Both the position numbers and the translations under genes were made by a program. From assembly GCF_031845265.1 (NCBI RefSeq), contig NZ_JAVRBG010000014.1:1-64000 (forward strand): a stretch of DNA of 64,000 nt, in the 5' to 3' direction. This DNA is from Mesonia ostreae (GTDB lineage: Bacteria; Bacteroidota; Bacteroidia; Flavobacteriales; Flavobacteriaceae). The notes under the pieces are model-generated. The model did no database searches, was not told where the DNA came from, and worked only from the letters and a program-made list of their open reading frames with translations. Position 1 is the first letter of the stretch. The number at the start of each line of letters is the position of its first letter. Shown in pieces: positions 1 to 7,704 of this stretch.

Positions 1-1300
1 ATATCAAATAATGCAGGGTCTTGAGTTCCTAACACTAAGGGCGTATTGGTGGTTAAATCAAACTCATAAGGTCCGCCGGTTCCATTATCACAAAGCTGTA
101 AATCTTCGGCGGCATTGGCTACTCCGTTTGGAAAGCTCTCTACCATAAAGCTACTGGTATCGTAGCAGTCTGCATTAGTATTGTTCTCTACGCGTACAAA
201 AATCTCTTGTGGATTATTGTTTACATTCTGATACGTAGTAGGGAAAGGTACTTCGTTTTCTGGTACCTCGGCTTCGGCTTGGGTTAGGTAATAGCTTACC
301 GTATAATTAGCTGGATCTGCTCCATCTAATGCATTGGACTCATTTTCTGTTAAATCAAATAGTGCGCTGCCATTACTATCGGCGTCACATTCTTCTAAAT
401 CGTCTAATGCGCCTACTTCTACTACCGTTAGACTTACTTCAAAACTAATGGTATTAAAACATTCGGTATTGTTTACATTTTCAATACGTATGAAAATGGT
501 TTGTGATCCTTCATTGACTACTTCATAGTTGGCTGGGTCTGCAATTTCTGGGGTTCCAGCATCGGCTTCAGCTTGGGTGGTATAATAGGTTACAGCAAAA
601 TCTGCCGGGTCTTGAACACCTAATACTAATGCTGTATTGGTGGTTAAATCAAAATCTGCACCCGCACCTGTAGTGTCGCAAATGTCTAAGTTTTCTACTG
701 GGTTTACTTCGCCTACAGCGAAGCTTTCAATAAAAAAGGATCCTGTATCGTTACAATCCTCATCGTTATTATCCTGAACTCTCACAAAAATTTCTTGTGG
801 GTTTGCATTTACGTTCTCGTATGTTGTTGGGTTAGGAATTGTCGGTGTAGCTGCATCGGCTTCTGCTTGTGTTTCATAATAAGTCACGGTATAGTTAGCT
901 GGATCTAAACCATCTAAAGCCAAGACTTCATTTTCCGTTAAGTCAAAAATAGCGTCTCCATCATTATCATCATCACACTCTTCCAAATCAAGCATGTTCT
1001 CGCCAATGCTTATTCCTTCTAAAGAAACTTCAAAAGAACCTACTTGTGCACAAATAGAATCATCGTTACTTTCTGAGCCTTCGATTCTCACAAAAATGAC
1101 TTCAGGAGTTCCTGCTGCCACATTGTATTGTGCTGGATTTATGATAGGGTTTGCTCCATCTTCCGCTTCTTGTTGTGTATTGTAATATGTAATTATAAAA
1201 TCTGTTGGGTCTTGATTCCCTAGGACTTCTGAATCATTTTGAGTTAAATCAACATCAAGCGATGCTTGTCCTGGGTTACATTCTATAAGATCAACCGGGT
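1..1300 (-). repeat. Five tandem ~290-bp coding repeats of two alternating types (B-A-B-A-B)
   Basis: Within the giant surface protein, repeat cores begin near 1290, 990, 690, 408 and 108 (reading leftwards), 94-100 codons apart. All share a Cys, then xDLTxN, DPxxY/F and YYxTQxEA. The copies near 990 and 408 (type A) carry an acidic loop (DDDNDG or DADSNG), LDGxDPANYTV and NPQEIFVRV. The copies near 1290, 690 and 108 (type B) lack the acidic loop and have VLGxQDPxxF, IFxRI and SFEVSL. The last copy is cut by the window edge. Confidence 0.85.
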
Positions 1301-3026
1301 TAAATTCAGAAGAATCTGGTGTTGGTAAATAATCTACAAATATCTCATCTTCTCCAGTACAATCTTGTGTAAAGAAAACCTCTACTCCATACGTACCTTC
1401 CTCTGTCACCTCTAAAGTTTCTCCTGTTTCACCTGGGATTACCTCGCCATTTAAAAACCAAGTAAAAGTTGCGCCTGGTATAAGATCTACGTTCTCAAAA
1501 GGATCCAAAATAATTATATCCCCTTCACAAGGCACTGGAAACTCCAATTCGTTATTATCTAAAACAACATCGGTTCCTAGATTAGCTCCTAGTTCAAAAC
1601 TTCCTGCTTCCAAAAATACAGCACTATCATAAGATTGATCTCTCTCATCCGCTACGACTAATTTAATAGAATAAGTTTCTCCTGGGTTTACAGTTCCTGT
1701 AGCCGTTAAAGCAACAGTTTGTCCTTCAAATTCTATAGCAGAATTTGCTTGCCCATTAAATTGACCAAAGTACTGTTCGTTAACCGCACCACAATTTGCA
1801 TTTGCAGGATGCACATTGGTTACTGTTATTGGTGTAGTTGTATTAGGAAGCACTGCTAAATTGGTTGTATTCCCAGCAGAATCTGTCAACAAAAAAGCAA
1901 AAGAATCTGAAAATGTACACGAAAAATTACCAATATACTCTTCTGAGGCGAAAATGAAATTAAAGTTAATCTCACTTACATACGGCACAAAATCAAATTG
2001 AATATAGGCTCTATCATTTAAAGAATTGCCTGTATTTAATTCGGCATCTAAATCTGGATCACTTCCCGTATTCGTAAAGTCACTATTAACTCCACTATCT
2101 GGACCTTCCGCATTAGCAGCAAAACCTGTACTAATCACAATCCCCTCTTGAAAAGGAAAATCTGAATATTGAGCTGTAAAATAACCGTATTGTTTATTAC
2201 TAGTATTGGTTACCGAAGTGATGTTAGAATAATTGGCACAGGTCCCACTAATAAGTAAATCTACCAGTTCATTATCTGTATAGGAATCATCTACATCAAT
2301 AAAATTCGAAAAAACCTCTACTTGTTGTGTAATCGAAGTGATACAACCATCTGCTGTGGTAAGGGTTAAAACAACATCATAAATCCCTGTATTGTTATAG
2401 GTGGTAGTAGCTGTTGCTCCAGTTCCCGTTTGGCCATTATCAAAATTCCATTCATAAGTGGCTCCTGTAGGATCTGCATTTCCAAAATCGACACTTCCTT
2501 CAAAAGTAATCACTTGGCCCTGTCCTACGTTATATACACCCCCTACTAATTCTCCTGGCGACACGTTGTCTATTTGCACATCTATAGGCTCACAAGGCTC
2601 ACGACAAGAAATGACAGCCTGCCAACCTGGTAAAGGCGAAGTAGTCCCATCGGTTATAAATTCAAAAGTCAAACATCCTGAAGGATTATCTCCAGAAGCA
2701 AAAACCGTATCTGGATTATTTGCTAATTCATGGGAACTCATTAAAGGAGCATTCGTTGAATCTCCATCGTAAATATTTAAAACATCACCTGCTCCCAATT
2801 GAAAAGCAGTAAACTCCACCTGAGTCACCTGACCTGCAACATCTGAGCATATAGTTACGACTTCGGTACCGTTATCTTGATACCCTGAATTAGGACCTCC
2901 ATTGTCATAAAAATTTCCTGTACACTGAGAAACATTCGTGTCTGTTCCACTAATCACATTTTGAGCAAATGCTTGGAAGGAAGAGTAACTAAAAAGGACA
3001 CACAACAGTAGTAGTTTTGCTTTCAT
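1..3026 (-). CDS. Giant secreted/surface repeat protein with choice-of-anchor L domain (partial, C-terminus outside window)
   Basis: The reading frame starts at an ATG at 3026 and runs open to the left edge, so about 1008 N-terminal residues are visible. Residues 1-22 are a Sec signal peptide ending AFAQ. Then come a CUB-like segment (about 25-145), a PKD domain (about 150-235, with YEWNFDNGQTG), a choice-of-anchor L domain (about 242-478, with LISGTCANYSN and ISTGFA), an Ig-like segment with NGEVIPGE, and from about residue 575 five tandem repeats of 94-100 residues. This architecture is known from large adhesin-like proteins of gliding Bacteroidetes, which usually end in a type IX secretion sorting domain. 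That tail would lie outside the window, so T9SS export is inference. No partner gene is visible; the upstream region is shared with divergent folE. Confidence 0.85.
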   Translation of the reverse strand, partial: MKAKLLLLCVLFSYSSFQAFAQNVISGTDTNVSQCTGNFYDNGGPNSGYQDNGTEVVTICSDVAGQVTQVEFTAFQLGAGDVLNIYDGDSTNAPLMSSHELANNPDTVFASGDNPSGCLTFEFITDGTTSPLPGWQAVISCREPCEPIDVQIDNVSPGELVGGVYNVGQGQVITFEGSVDFGNADPTGATYEWNFDNGQTGTGATATTTYNNTGIYDVVLTLTTADGCITSITQQVEVFSNFIDVDDSYTDNELVDLLISGTCANYSNITSVTNTSNKQYGYFTAQYSDFPFQEGIVISTGFAANAEGPDSGVNSDFTNTGSDPDLDAELNTGNSLNDRAYIQFDFVPYVSEINFNFIFASEEYIGNFSCTFSDSFAFLLTDSAGNTTNLAVLPNTTTPITVTNVHPANANCGAVNEQYFGQFNGQANSAIEFEGQTVALTATGTVNPGETYSIKLVVADERDQSYDSAVFLEAGSFELGANLGTDVVLDNNELEFPVPCEGDIIILDPFENVDLIPGATFTWFLNGEVIPGETGETLEVTEEGTYGVEVFFTQDCTGEDEIFVDYLPTPDSSEFNPVDLIECNPGQASLDVDLTQNDSEVLGNQDPTDFIITYYNTQQEAEDGANPIINPAQYNVAAGTPEVIFVRIEGSESNDDSICAQVGSFEVSLEGISIGENMLDLEECDDDNDGDAIFDLTENEVLALDGLDPANYTVTYYETQAEADAATPTIPNPTTYENVNANPQEIFVRVQDNNDEDCNDTGSFFIESFAVGEVNPVENLDICDTTGAGADFDLTTNTALVLGVQDPADFAVTYYTTQAEADAGTPEIADPANYEVVNEGSQTIFIRIENVNNTECFNTISFEVSLTVVEVGALDDLEECDADSNGSALFDLTENESNALDGADPANYTVSYYLTQAEAEVPENEVPFPTTYQNVNNNPQEIFVRVENNTNADCYDTSSFMVESFPNGVANAAEDLQLCDNGTGGPYEFDLTTNTPLVLGTQDPALFD

Positions 3027-3271
3027 AAGGTAGGTTTCATACTCGGAGACTCAAAAAAATGAGAGCACCATGGGGTTTAATATACATACAACAATCCTTA
3101 CTAGAAATATCCCCCTGTAACTAAATCCTAAAAAAATAATTTTAGCTATTTGGAAGTGATCCAATTTTGAATTGAAGCGTGAAAAATAATAAATTTTTAT
3201 TAAAATAAAGTTAAATTCTATCATTTATTAAGTTAGCCGTCAAATCGGTTTATTTAAAAAAGTAAATTCTT

Positions 3272-3279
3272 TATCTTTG
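3272..3279 (+). promoter_or_regulatory. Predicted -7 promoter box for folE
   Basis: The sequence TATCTTTG matches the Bacteroidetes -7 consensus TAnnTTTG. A TTTA at 3249-3252, 19 nt upstream, could serve as a degenerate -33 element. Transcription would start near 3284, about 26 nt before the chosen folE ATG and downstream of the in-frame TTG at 3277, which supports the ATG at 3310. Confidence 0.6.
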
Positions 3280-3309
3280 CTCCCTAAAACTGATGAAGTA
3301 GATTTCATT

Positions 3310-3987
3310 ATGAAAATAGATAAGATATTGGATACTATAGAAGAATTTGGTGACAACCATATTGCATCGAGTACAGAAAACCCGGTTAGAGAAGATGCTT
3401 TTGAGATTTCTGACGAAGAAAAGATTGATCTCATTGAAAAAGATGTCAACCATATTTTAGAAACTCTAGGAATGGATCTTACCGACGATAGTCTTAAGGG
3501 AACTCCTAAGCGAGTGGCTAAAATGTTTGTACAAGAGATTTTCTCTGGTCTACACCCACAACGCAAACCAAAAGCTTCGGTATTTGACAACAACTATAAG
3601 TACGGTGAAATGCTGGTAGAGAAAAACATTACCGTTTATTCTACTTGTGAGCATCACTTGCTACCTATCGTAGGAAGAGCCCAAGTAGCTTATATTTCTA
3701 ACGGAACTGTTGTTGGTCTATCTAAAATGAACCGAATTGTAGATTATTTTGCAAAGCGTCCGCAAGTACAAGAACGTCTTACCATGCAAATTGTACAAGA
3801 ATTACAAGCGGTATTGGGAACCAAAGATGTAGCTTGTGTGATTGATGCCAAACACCTTTGCGTAAATAGTAGAGGAATTCGTGATATTGAAAGTAGCACG
3901 GTTACAAGCGAATTTGGAGGTCAGTTTAAAGACCCCGCTACCAAAAGAGAGTTTTTAGATTATATTAATATGGATACCGATTTTTAA
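3310..3987 (+). CDS. folE: GTP cyclohydrolase I
   Basis: This 225-residue enzyme opens GTP to 7,8-dihydroneopterin triphosphate, the first step of folate and pterin synthesis in the cytoplasm. The zinc and active-site residues are all present: Cys113 and His116 in the CEHHLLP motif and Cys184 in HLCVNSRG. The stretch GTPKRVAKMF and the C-terminal SSTVTSEFGG are typical of the family. The ATG at 3310 is chosen over an in-frame TTG at 3277 because that TTG overlaps the predicted promoter. The length is normal for Flavobacteriaceae, which have a short acidic N-terminal extension. It is monocistronic and followed by a 269-bp gap before cysS. Confidence 0.97.
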   Translation: MKIDKILDTIEEFGDNHIASSTENPVREDAFEISDEEKIDLIEKDVNHILETLGMDLTDDSLKGTPKRVAKMFVQEIFSGLHPQRKPKASVFDNNYKYGEMLVEKNITVYSTCEHHLLPIVGRAQVAYISNGTVVGLSKMNRIVDYFAKRPQVQERLTMQIVQELQAVLGTKDVACVIDAKHLCVNSRGIRDIESSTVTSEFGGQFKDPATKREFLDYINMDTDF

Positions 3988-4256
3988 ATCTGATTATAAA
4001 GAACTGCGGAAATCAAACTCTTCAGCAGAAATTAAAAATCAATTATTAATGTCCGCTTAAAATTTTTGACGAGCCCTTTTGAGTTTTTAAAATCTTAAAC
4101 GATTTTAAAAAGGCTAACTTACTTTTTTGAAAATGAATTTAACCAAAATAACTGCTATTTTATCAATTAGTTACAATCAAGTCTTGGGTCTAAATTCTAA
4201 CAGCGAAGCGGTCTTGGTTCTTTTTCAAACAACAATTAATATTAATTACTAAGTTT
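3988..4256. other. Intergenic gap between folE and cysS
   Basis: This 269-bp AT-rich stretch has no convincing reading frame. It holds an 11-bp A/T-rich inverted repeat (4084-4094 with 4101-4111, loop TTAAAC) flanked more widely by AGCC (4072-4075) and GGCT (4112-4115). The hairpin could be a weak terminator for folE, with a T-rich run near 4123. No clear TAnnTTTG box was found ahead of cysS. Confidence 0.4.
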
Positions 4257-5747
4257 ATGGCTTTATACCAAGAACAAAAATTAAAGATTTACAATTCCCT
4301 TAAAGGAGAGAAAGAAGTGTTTCAATCTATTACAGAAGGTTACGTAGGCATGTACGTATGCGGGCCTACCGTATATAGTAAAGTACACTTAGGAAACTGT
4401 AGAACTTTTATTTCTTTTGATCTTGTGTTTAGGTATTTAAAGCATTTGGGCTATAAAGTGCGTTATGTAAGAAATATTACCGATGCAGGCCACCTAGAAG
4501 ATGATGCCGAAACCGGAGAAGATCGTATCGCCAAGAAAGCACGATTAGAGAAAATTGAACCTATGGAAGTGGTTCAAAAATATACGGTCGACTTTCATAA
4601 CACCTTGCAAAAATTTAATAACATCCCTCCTAGTATCGAGCCAACAGCGACAGGCCATATTGTGGAGCAAATTGAAATCATCAAAGACATTATAGATAAA
4701 GGTCTGGCTTACGAAGCTAACGGCTCTGTTTATTTTGATGTGATGAAATATAACGAATCTAATCAATACGGTATCCTTAGCGGAAGAAAGCTAGAAGATA
4801 TGATTGCCAATACCCGAGAGCTAGCAGCACAAACTGATAAAAAGAATCCGCAGGATTTTGCACTTTGGAAAAAAGCCGAACCCCAGCACATTATGCGCTG
4901 GCCTTCGCCATGGAGTGTTGGTTTCCCCGGTTGGCATTTAGAGTGTACCGTAATGAGTACTAAATATTTGGGCGAAGAATTTGATATTCACGGCGGCGGA
5001 ATGGATTTAAAATTTCCCCACCACGAATGTGAAATCGCACAAGGAAAAGCTGCCAGCGGAAAAGATCCTGTAAATTATTGGATGCACGCCAATATGCTTA
5101 CCCTTAACGGTAAAAAAATGGCGAAGAGTACCGGAAATAATATTCTTCCTGAAGATTTATTTAGCGGAAATAACGACGTGCTCTCCAAAGCTTACAGTCC
5201 GTCGGTAGCTCGTTTCTTTATGCTTCAAGCCAATTACCGAAGCATTTTAGACTTTTCTGATGAAGCTTTAACCGCCGCAGAAAAAGGCTTCCAGCGCTTA
5301 ATGGATGCTATTGCACTTATTCCGCAGTTAAAAACTCACGAAAACTCTAGTTTTGATGTTAAAACATGGAAACAAGAATGCTACGACGCGATGAATGACG
5401 ATTTTAACAGTCCTATTCTCATCGCCAAACTATTTGATGCGGTAAAACAAATCAATTCTATTGCCGCAGAAAAAGCGAGTATTACCCAAGAAGATCTAAA
5501 TACCTTGCAAAAGAGTATGCACGAATTTGCGTTTGATATTTTAGGCTTAGTCCCTGTAACAAGCGATGAAAACACCAACAACAACGACACCAGCCGCATT
5601 GGAAACTTGGTAGAATTGCTTATCGAATTGCGAAAAAAAGCACGTCTCAATAGAGATTTCGCGCTGAGTGATCAAATTAGAGATGAATTGGCCAATTTAA
5701 ATATTGAGCTTAAAGACACCCGGGAAGGAACTTCGTATACTTTATAA
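4257..5747 (+). CDS. cysS: Cysteinyl-tRNA synthetase
   Basis: This 496-residue class I aminoacyl-tRNA synthetase charges tRNA-Cys in the cytoplasm. The HIGH motif appears as HLGN at residues 44-47 and the KMSKS loop as KMAKS at about 287-291. The zinc-binding residues expected in this family are visible as Cys35 in YVCGPTVY, a Cys in WHLECTVM and HHECE. The C-terminal DALR-type helical region ends LKDTREGTSYTL, as is usual. The ATG at 4257 is the only sensible start. yidD follows 9 bp downstream, so the two are probably cotranscribed. Confidence 0.98.
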   Translation: MALYQEQKLKIYNSLKGEKEVFQSITEGYVGMYVCGPTVYSKVHLGNCRTFISFDLVFRYLKHLGYKVRYVRNITDAGHLEDDAETGEDRIAKKARLEKIEPMEVVQKYTVDFHNTLQKFNNIPPSIEPTATGHIVEQIEIIKDIIDKGLAYEANGSVYFDVMKYNESNQYGILSGRKLEDMIANTRELAAQTDKKNPQDFALWKKAEPQHIMRWPSPWSVGFPGWHLECTVMSTKYLGEEFDIHGGGMDLKFPHHECEIAQGKAASGKDPVNYWMHANMLTLNGKKMAKSTGNNILPEDLFSGNNDVLSKAYSPSVARFFMLQANYRSILDFSDEALTAAEKGFQRLMDAIALIPQLKTHENSSFDVKTWKQECYDAMNDDFNSPILIAKLFDAVKQINSIAAEKASITQEDLNTLQKSMHEFAFDILGLVPVTSDENTNNNDTSRIGNLVELLIELRKKARLNRDFALSDQIRDELANLNIELKDTREGTSYTL

Positions 5748-5756
5748 AACAATCCT

Positions 5757-6023
5757 ATGAAGGTTCAAAAGATTTTAATCGCTCCTTTTTTAGGTATTAT
5801 TAAAGTCTATCAAAATTATATTTCGCCGCTAACGCCCGCTTCGTGCAGGTTTCAGCCTACGTGCTCTTCGTATGCAAAAGAAGCTTTCAAAACACACGGA
5901 CTTTTTAAAGGCATTTTTCTTTCCGTAAAAAGAATCGCAAGATGTCACCCTTGGGGAGAATCGGGTTATGATCCTGTACCGCCTAAAGATCCTAAAGATA
6001 AAACTAAAGGAAAATCCGTATAA
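5757..6023 (+). CDS. yidD: Membrane protein insertion efficiency factor YidD
   Basis: This 88-residue protein has the full YidD signature: an amphipathic N-terminus (IAPFLGIIKVYQNYISPL), CRFQPTCSSYA, and CHPWGESGYDPVPP near the end. The family is known to assist YidC and Sec-dependent insertion of inner-membrane proteins and is attached to the membrane by its N-terminal helix. It lies 9 bp after cysS and 48 bp before lgt. In other bacteria yidD sits beside rnpA and yidC; this location is typical of flavobacteria. Confidence 0.96.
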   Translation: MKVQKILIAPFLGIIKVYQNYISPLTPASCRFQPTCSSYAKEAFKTHGLFKGIFLSVKRIARCHPWGESGYDPVPPKDPKDKTKGKSV

Positions 6024-6071
6024 ACAAATTCATATTTTTATCTTTACCACTTCAAATTTAAACCACAGCTC

Positions 6072-6899
6072 ATGTTAGCGAACGCTATTGTTTGGGATCC
6101 TTCAACAGGAATCGATTTAGGCTTTTTTATGATTCGGTACTACAGCCTTAGTTATTTGGTCGCTTTTACCTTAGGCTGGTACTTAATGAAGAACATTCTT
6201 GAACGCGAACGCATGGGAGAAAAAGAGCTAGATGCTATCTTTATGTACACCGTAATTGCGGTATTGCTAGGAGCTAGATTGGGGCACGTTATTTTTTACC
6301 AACCCGAACTTTTTCTTGAAGATCCTTTATCCATCATTCTTCCCGCCAGGTTTGTCCCGACATTTGAATTCACAGGATTTCAAGGTTTAGCGAGTCATGG
6401 GGCGGCTATCGGTGTAATTATCGCCATGTATTTTTACTCCAAAAATGTGGTCAAGAAACCTATGCTATGGATTTTAGACCGAATTGTGATTCCTGTAGCC
6501 AGTGGTGGCGTTTTTATTAGAATTGGAAACTTTATCAATTCAGAAATAATAGGAAAACCAACAGGAACGGATTACGGGGTTATCTTTAAGCAATTAGGAG
6601 AGAGTTTTCCGCGTCATCCCGCACAACTTTACGAAGCGGCTTGCTACGTAATTGTTTTCATTATTGTTTGGTACCTCTATTGGAAAACCAACAAAAGAGA
6701 GAAACTAGGCTATATATTTGGTGTTTTTCTAGTACTACTCTGGTCCGTTAGATTCTTTATCGAATTTATAAAAGAGGCTCAGGTAGAAGACAGAGCGGCT
6801 TGGGCTTTAAATACTGGCCAATGGCTAAGCATTCCTTTTATTCTTATTGGCTTGTACCTCATTTTTAGAAAGAACACCAACACGCCAGTTACAACATAA
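6072..6899 (+). CDS. lgt: Prolipoprotein diacylglyceryl transferase
   Basis: This 275-residue multi-pass inner-membrane enzyme transfers diacylglycerol from phosphatidylglycerol to the lipobox cysteine of prolipoproteins. About seven hydrophobic segments are visible. The family signature appears as RIGNFINSEIIGKPTG, and YYSLSYLVAF near the N-terminus and RHPAQLYEA match conserved Lgt segments. A degenerate -7 box (TATCTTTA, 6039-6046) lies upstream. The next gene, 5 bp downstream, encodes a lipoprotein, which would itself be a substrate of this enzyme. Confidence 0.97.
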   Translation: MLANAIVWDPSTGIDLGFFMIRYYSLSYLVAFTLGWYLMKNILERERMGEKELDAIFMYTVIAVLLGARLGHVIFYQPELFLEDPLSIILPARFVPTFEFTGFQGLASHGAAIGVIIAMYFYSKNVVKKPMLWILDRIVIPVASGGVFIRIGNFINSEIIGKPTGTDYGVIFKQLGESFPRHPAQLYEAACYVIVFIIVWYLYWKTNKREKLGYIFGVFLVLLWSVRFFIEFIKEAQVEDRAAWALNTGQWLSIPFILIGLYLIFRKNTNTPVTT

Positions 6900-6904
6900 T
6901 ATTC

Positions 6905-7399
6905 ATGAGAAAAATACTCAGAAATTTTACGCTCGTAGGCGGAATTGTTTTGCTGTTTACGGCATGCAAAGAAGAAGCTAAAAATAAACCGGTCACCACT
7001 GCCGAGATTACTTTCAAAAAGAACGGCGAGCTGCATTTTCTTAACTCAGAAAAAGATACTTTAAAGCATCTAGAAATTGAAACTGCCATTAGTTCTTACG
7101 AGCAGCAAACGGGTTTGATGTATCGCAAACAAATGAAAGAAAACCGAGGCATGCTTTTTATCTATAAAGAAGAAAGCCCCCGCCCCAATTTTTATATGAA
7201 AAATACCTACATCGCTTTAGATTTGGTATATATCAATAAAAATAATAAGGTGGTAGACATTCAGCGCGATGCAAAGCCTTTTAATGAAACACCTATTCCT
7301 TCACAAGCCGCTTCACAATACGTTTTAGAAATTAATGGAGGTCTAGCTAAACATTGGAATCTTAGTGAAGGAGATTCTGTTATTTTTCATTTGGATTAG
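6905..7399 (+). CDS. DUF192 family lipoprotein
   Basis: This 164-residue protein starts with a lipoprotein signal peptide (lipobox LFTAC, lipidated Cys at about residue 21). The mature part is a DUF192 (UPF0127) domain, recognised from the pattern TGLMYRKQMKENRGMLFIY, FYMKNTYIALDLVYI and ASQYVLEINGG. The biochemical role of DUF192 is not established. It follows lgt by 5 bp and so is probably in the same transcript. A short perfect inverted repeat (CTTATATT, loop CTA, 7402-7420) follows the stop codon. Confidence 0.9.
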   Translation: MRKILRNFTLVGGIVLLFTACKEEAKNKPVTTAEITFKKNGELHFLNSEKDTLKHLEIETAISSYEQQTGLMYRKQMKENRGMLFIYKEESPRPNFYMKNTYIALDLVYINKNNKVVDIQRDAKPFNETPIPSQAASQYVLEINGGLAKHWNLSEGDSVIFHLD

Positions 7400-7704
7400 A
7401 ACTTATATTCTAAATATAAGCTGAGACGTAACAGATGCGAAGCTTAAACAAAATTTTATTTTAAAGTCTTTTTCACTAGCTTGAGTTTCCAATTAGTGAG
7501 GCCACTCTACCCATTTACTTGTCAGAATAGACTACAATATCATTACGAAAGTATCAACCAGAAAGCTGCGAAAGCCCTTAGTTTTTTAACTTTTATCTGA
7601 AGTATTCCATTCCACTAGGTAGAGCTTACAGTTTCGATATATTATACTCACAAAAAAAGCCATCAAAATTGATGGCCTTTTTGTTCTCTATAAATAAATC
7701 AGAA
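7400..7704. other. Convergent intergenic gap (DUF192 gene / secDF)
   Basis: This 305-bp stretch lies between two convergent genes. It contains the small hairpin at 7402-7420 and the secDF terminator at 7652-7683. I see no coding sequence, tRNA or clear promoter between them. Confidence 0.5.
7652..7683 (-). terminator. Intrinsic terminator of secDF
   Basis: On the minus strand the stem GGCCATCA / TGATGGC is followed by a run of seven T. The left arm GCCATCAA is at 7659-7666 and the right arm TTGATGGC at 7669-7676. It starts about 20 nt beyond the secDF stop. The flanking A run makes it partly bidirectional. Confidence 0.85.

Noticed and set aside
3240..3593. 117-codon minus-strand frame over the start of folE
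   Set aside because: It is antisense to folE and contains no recognisable domain.
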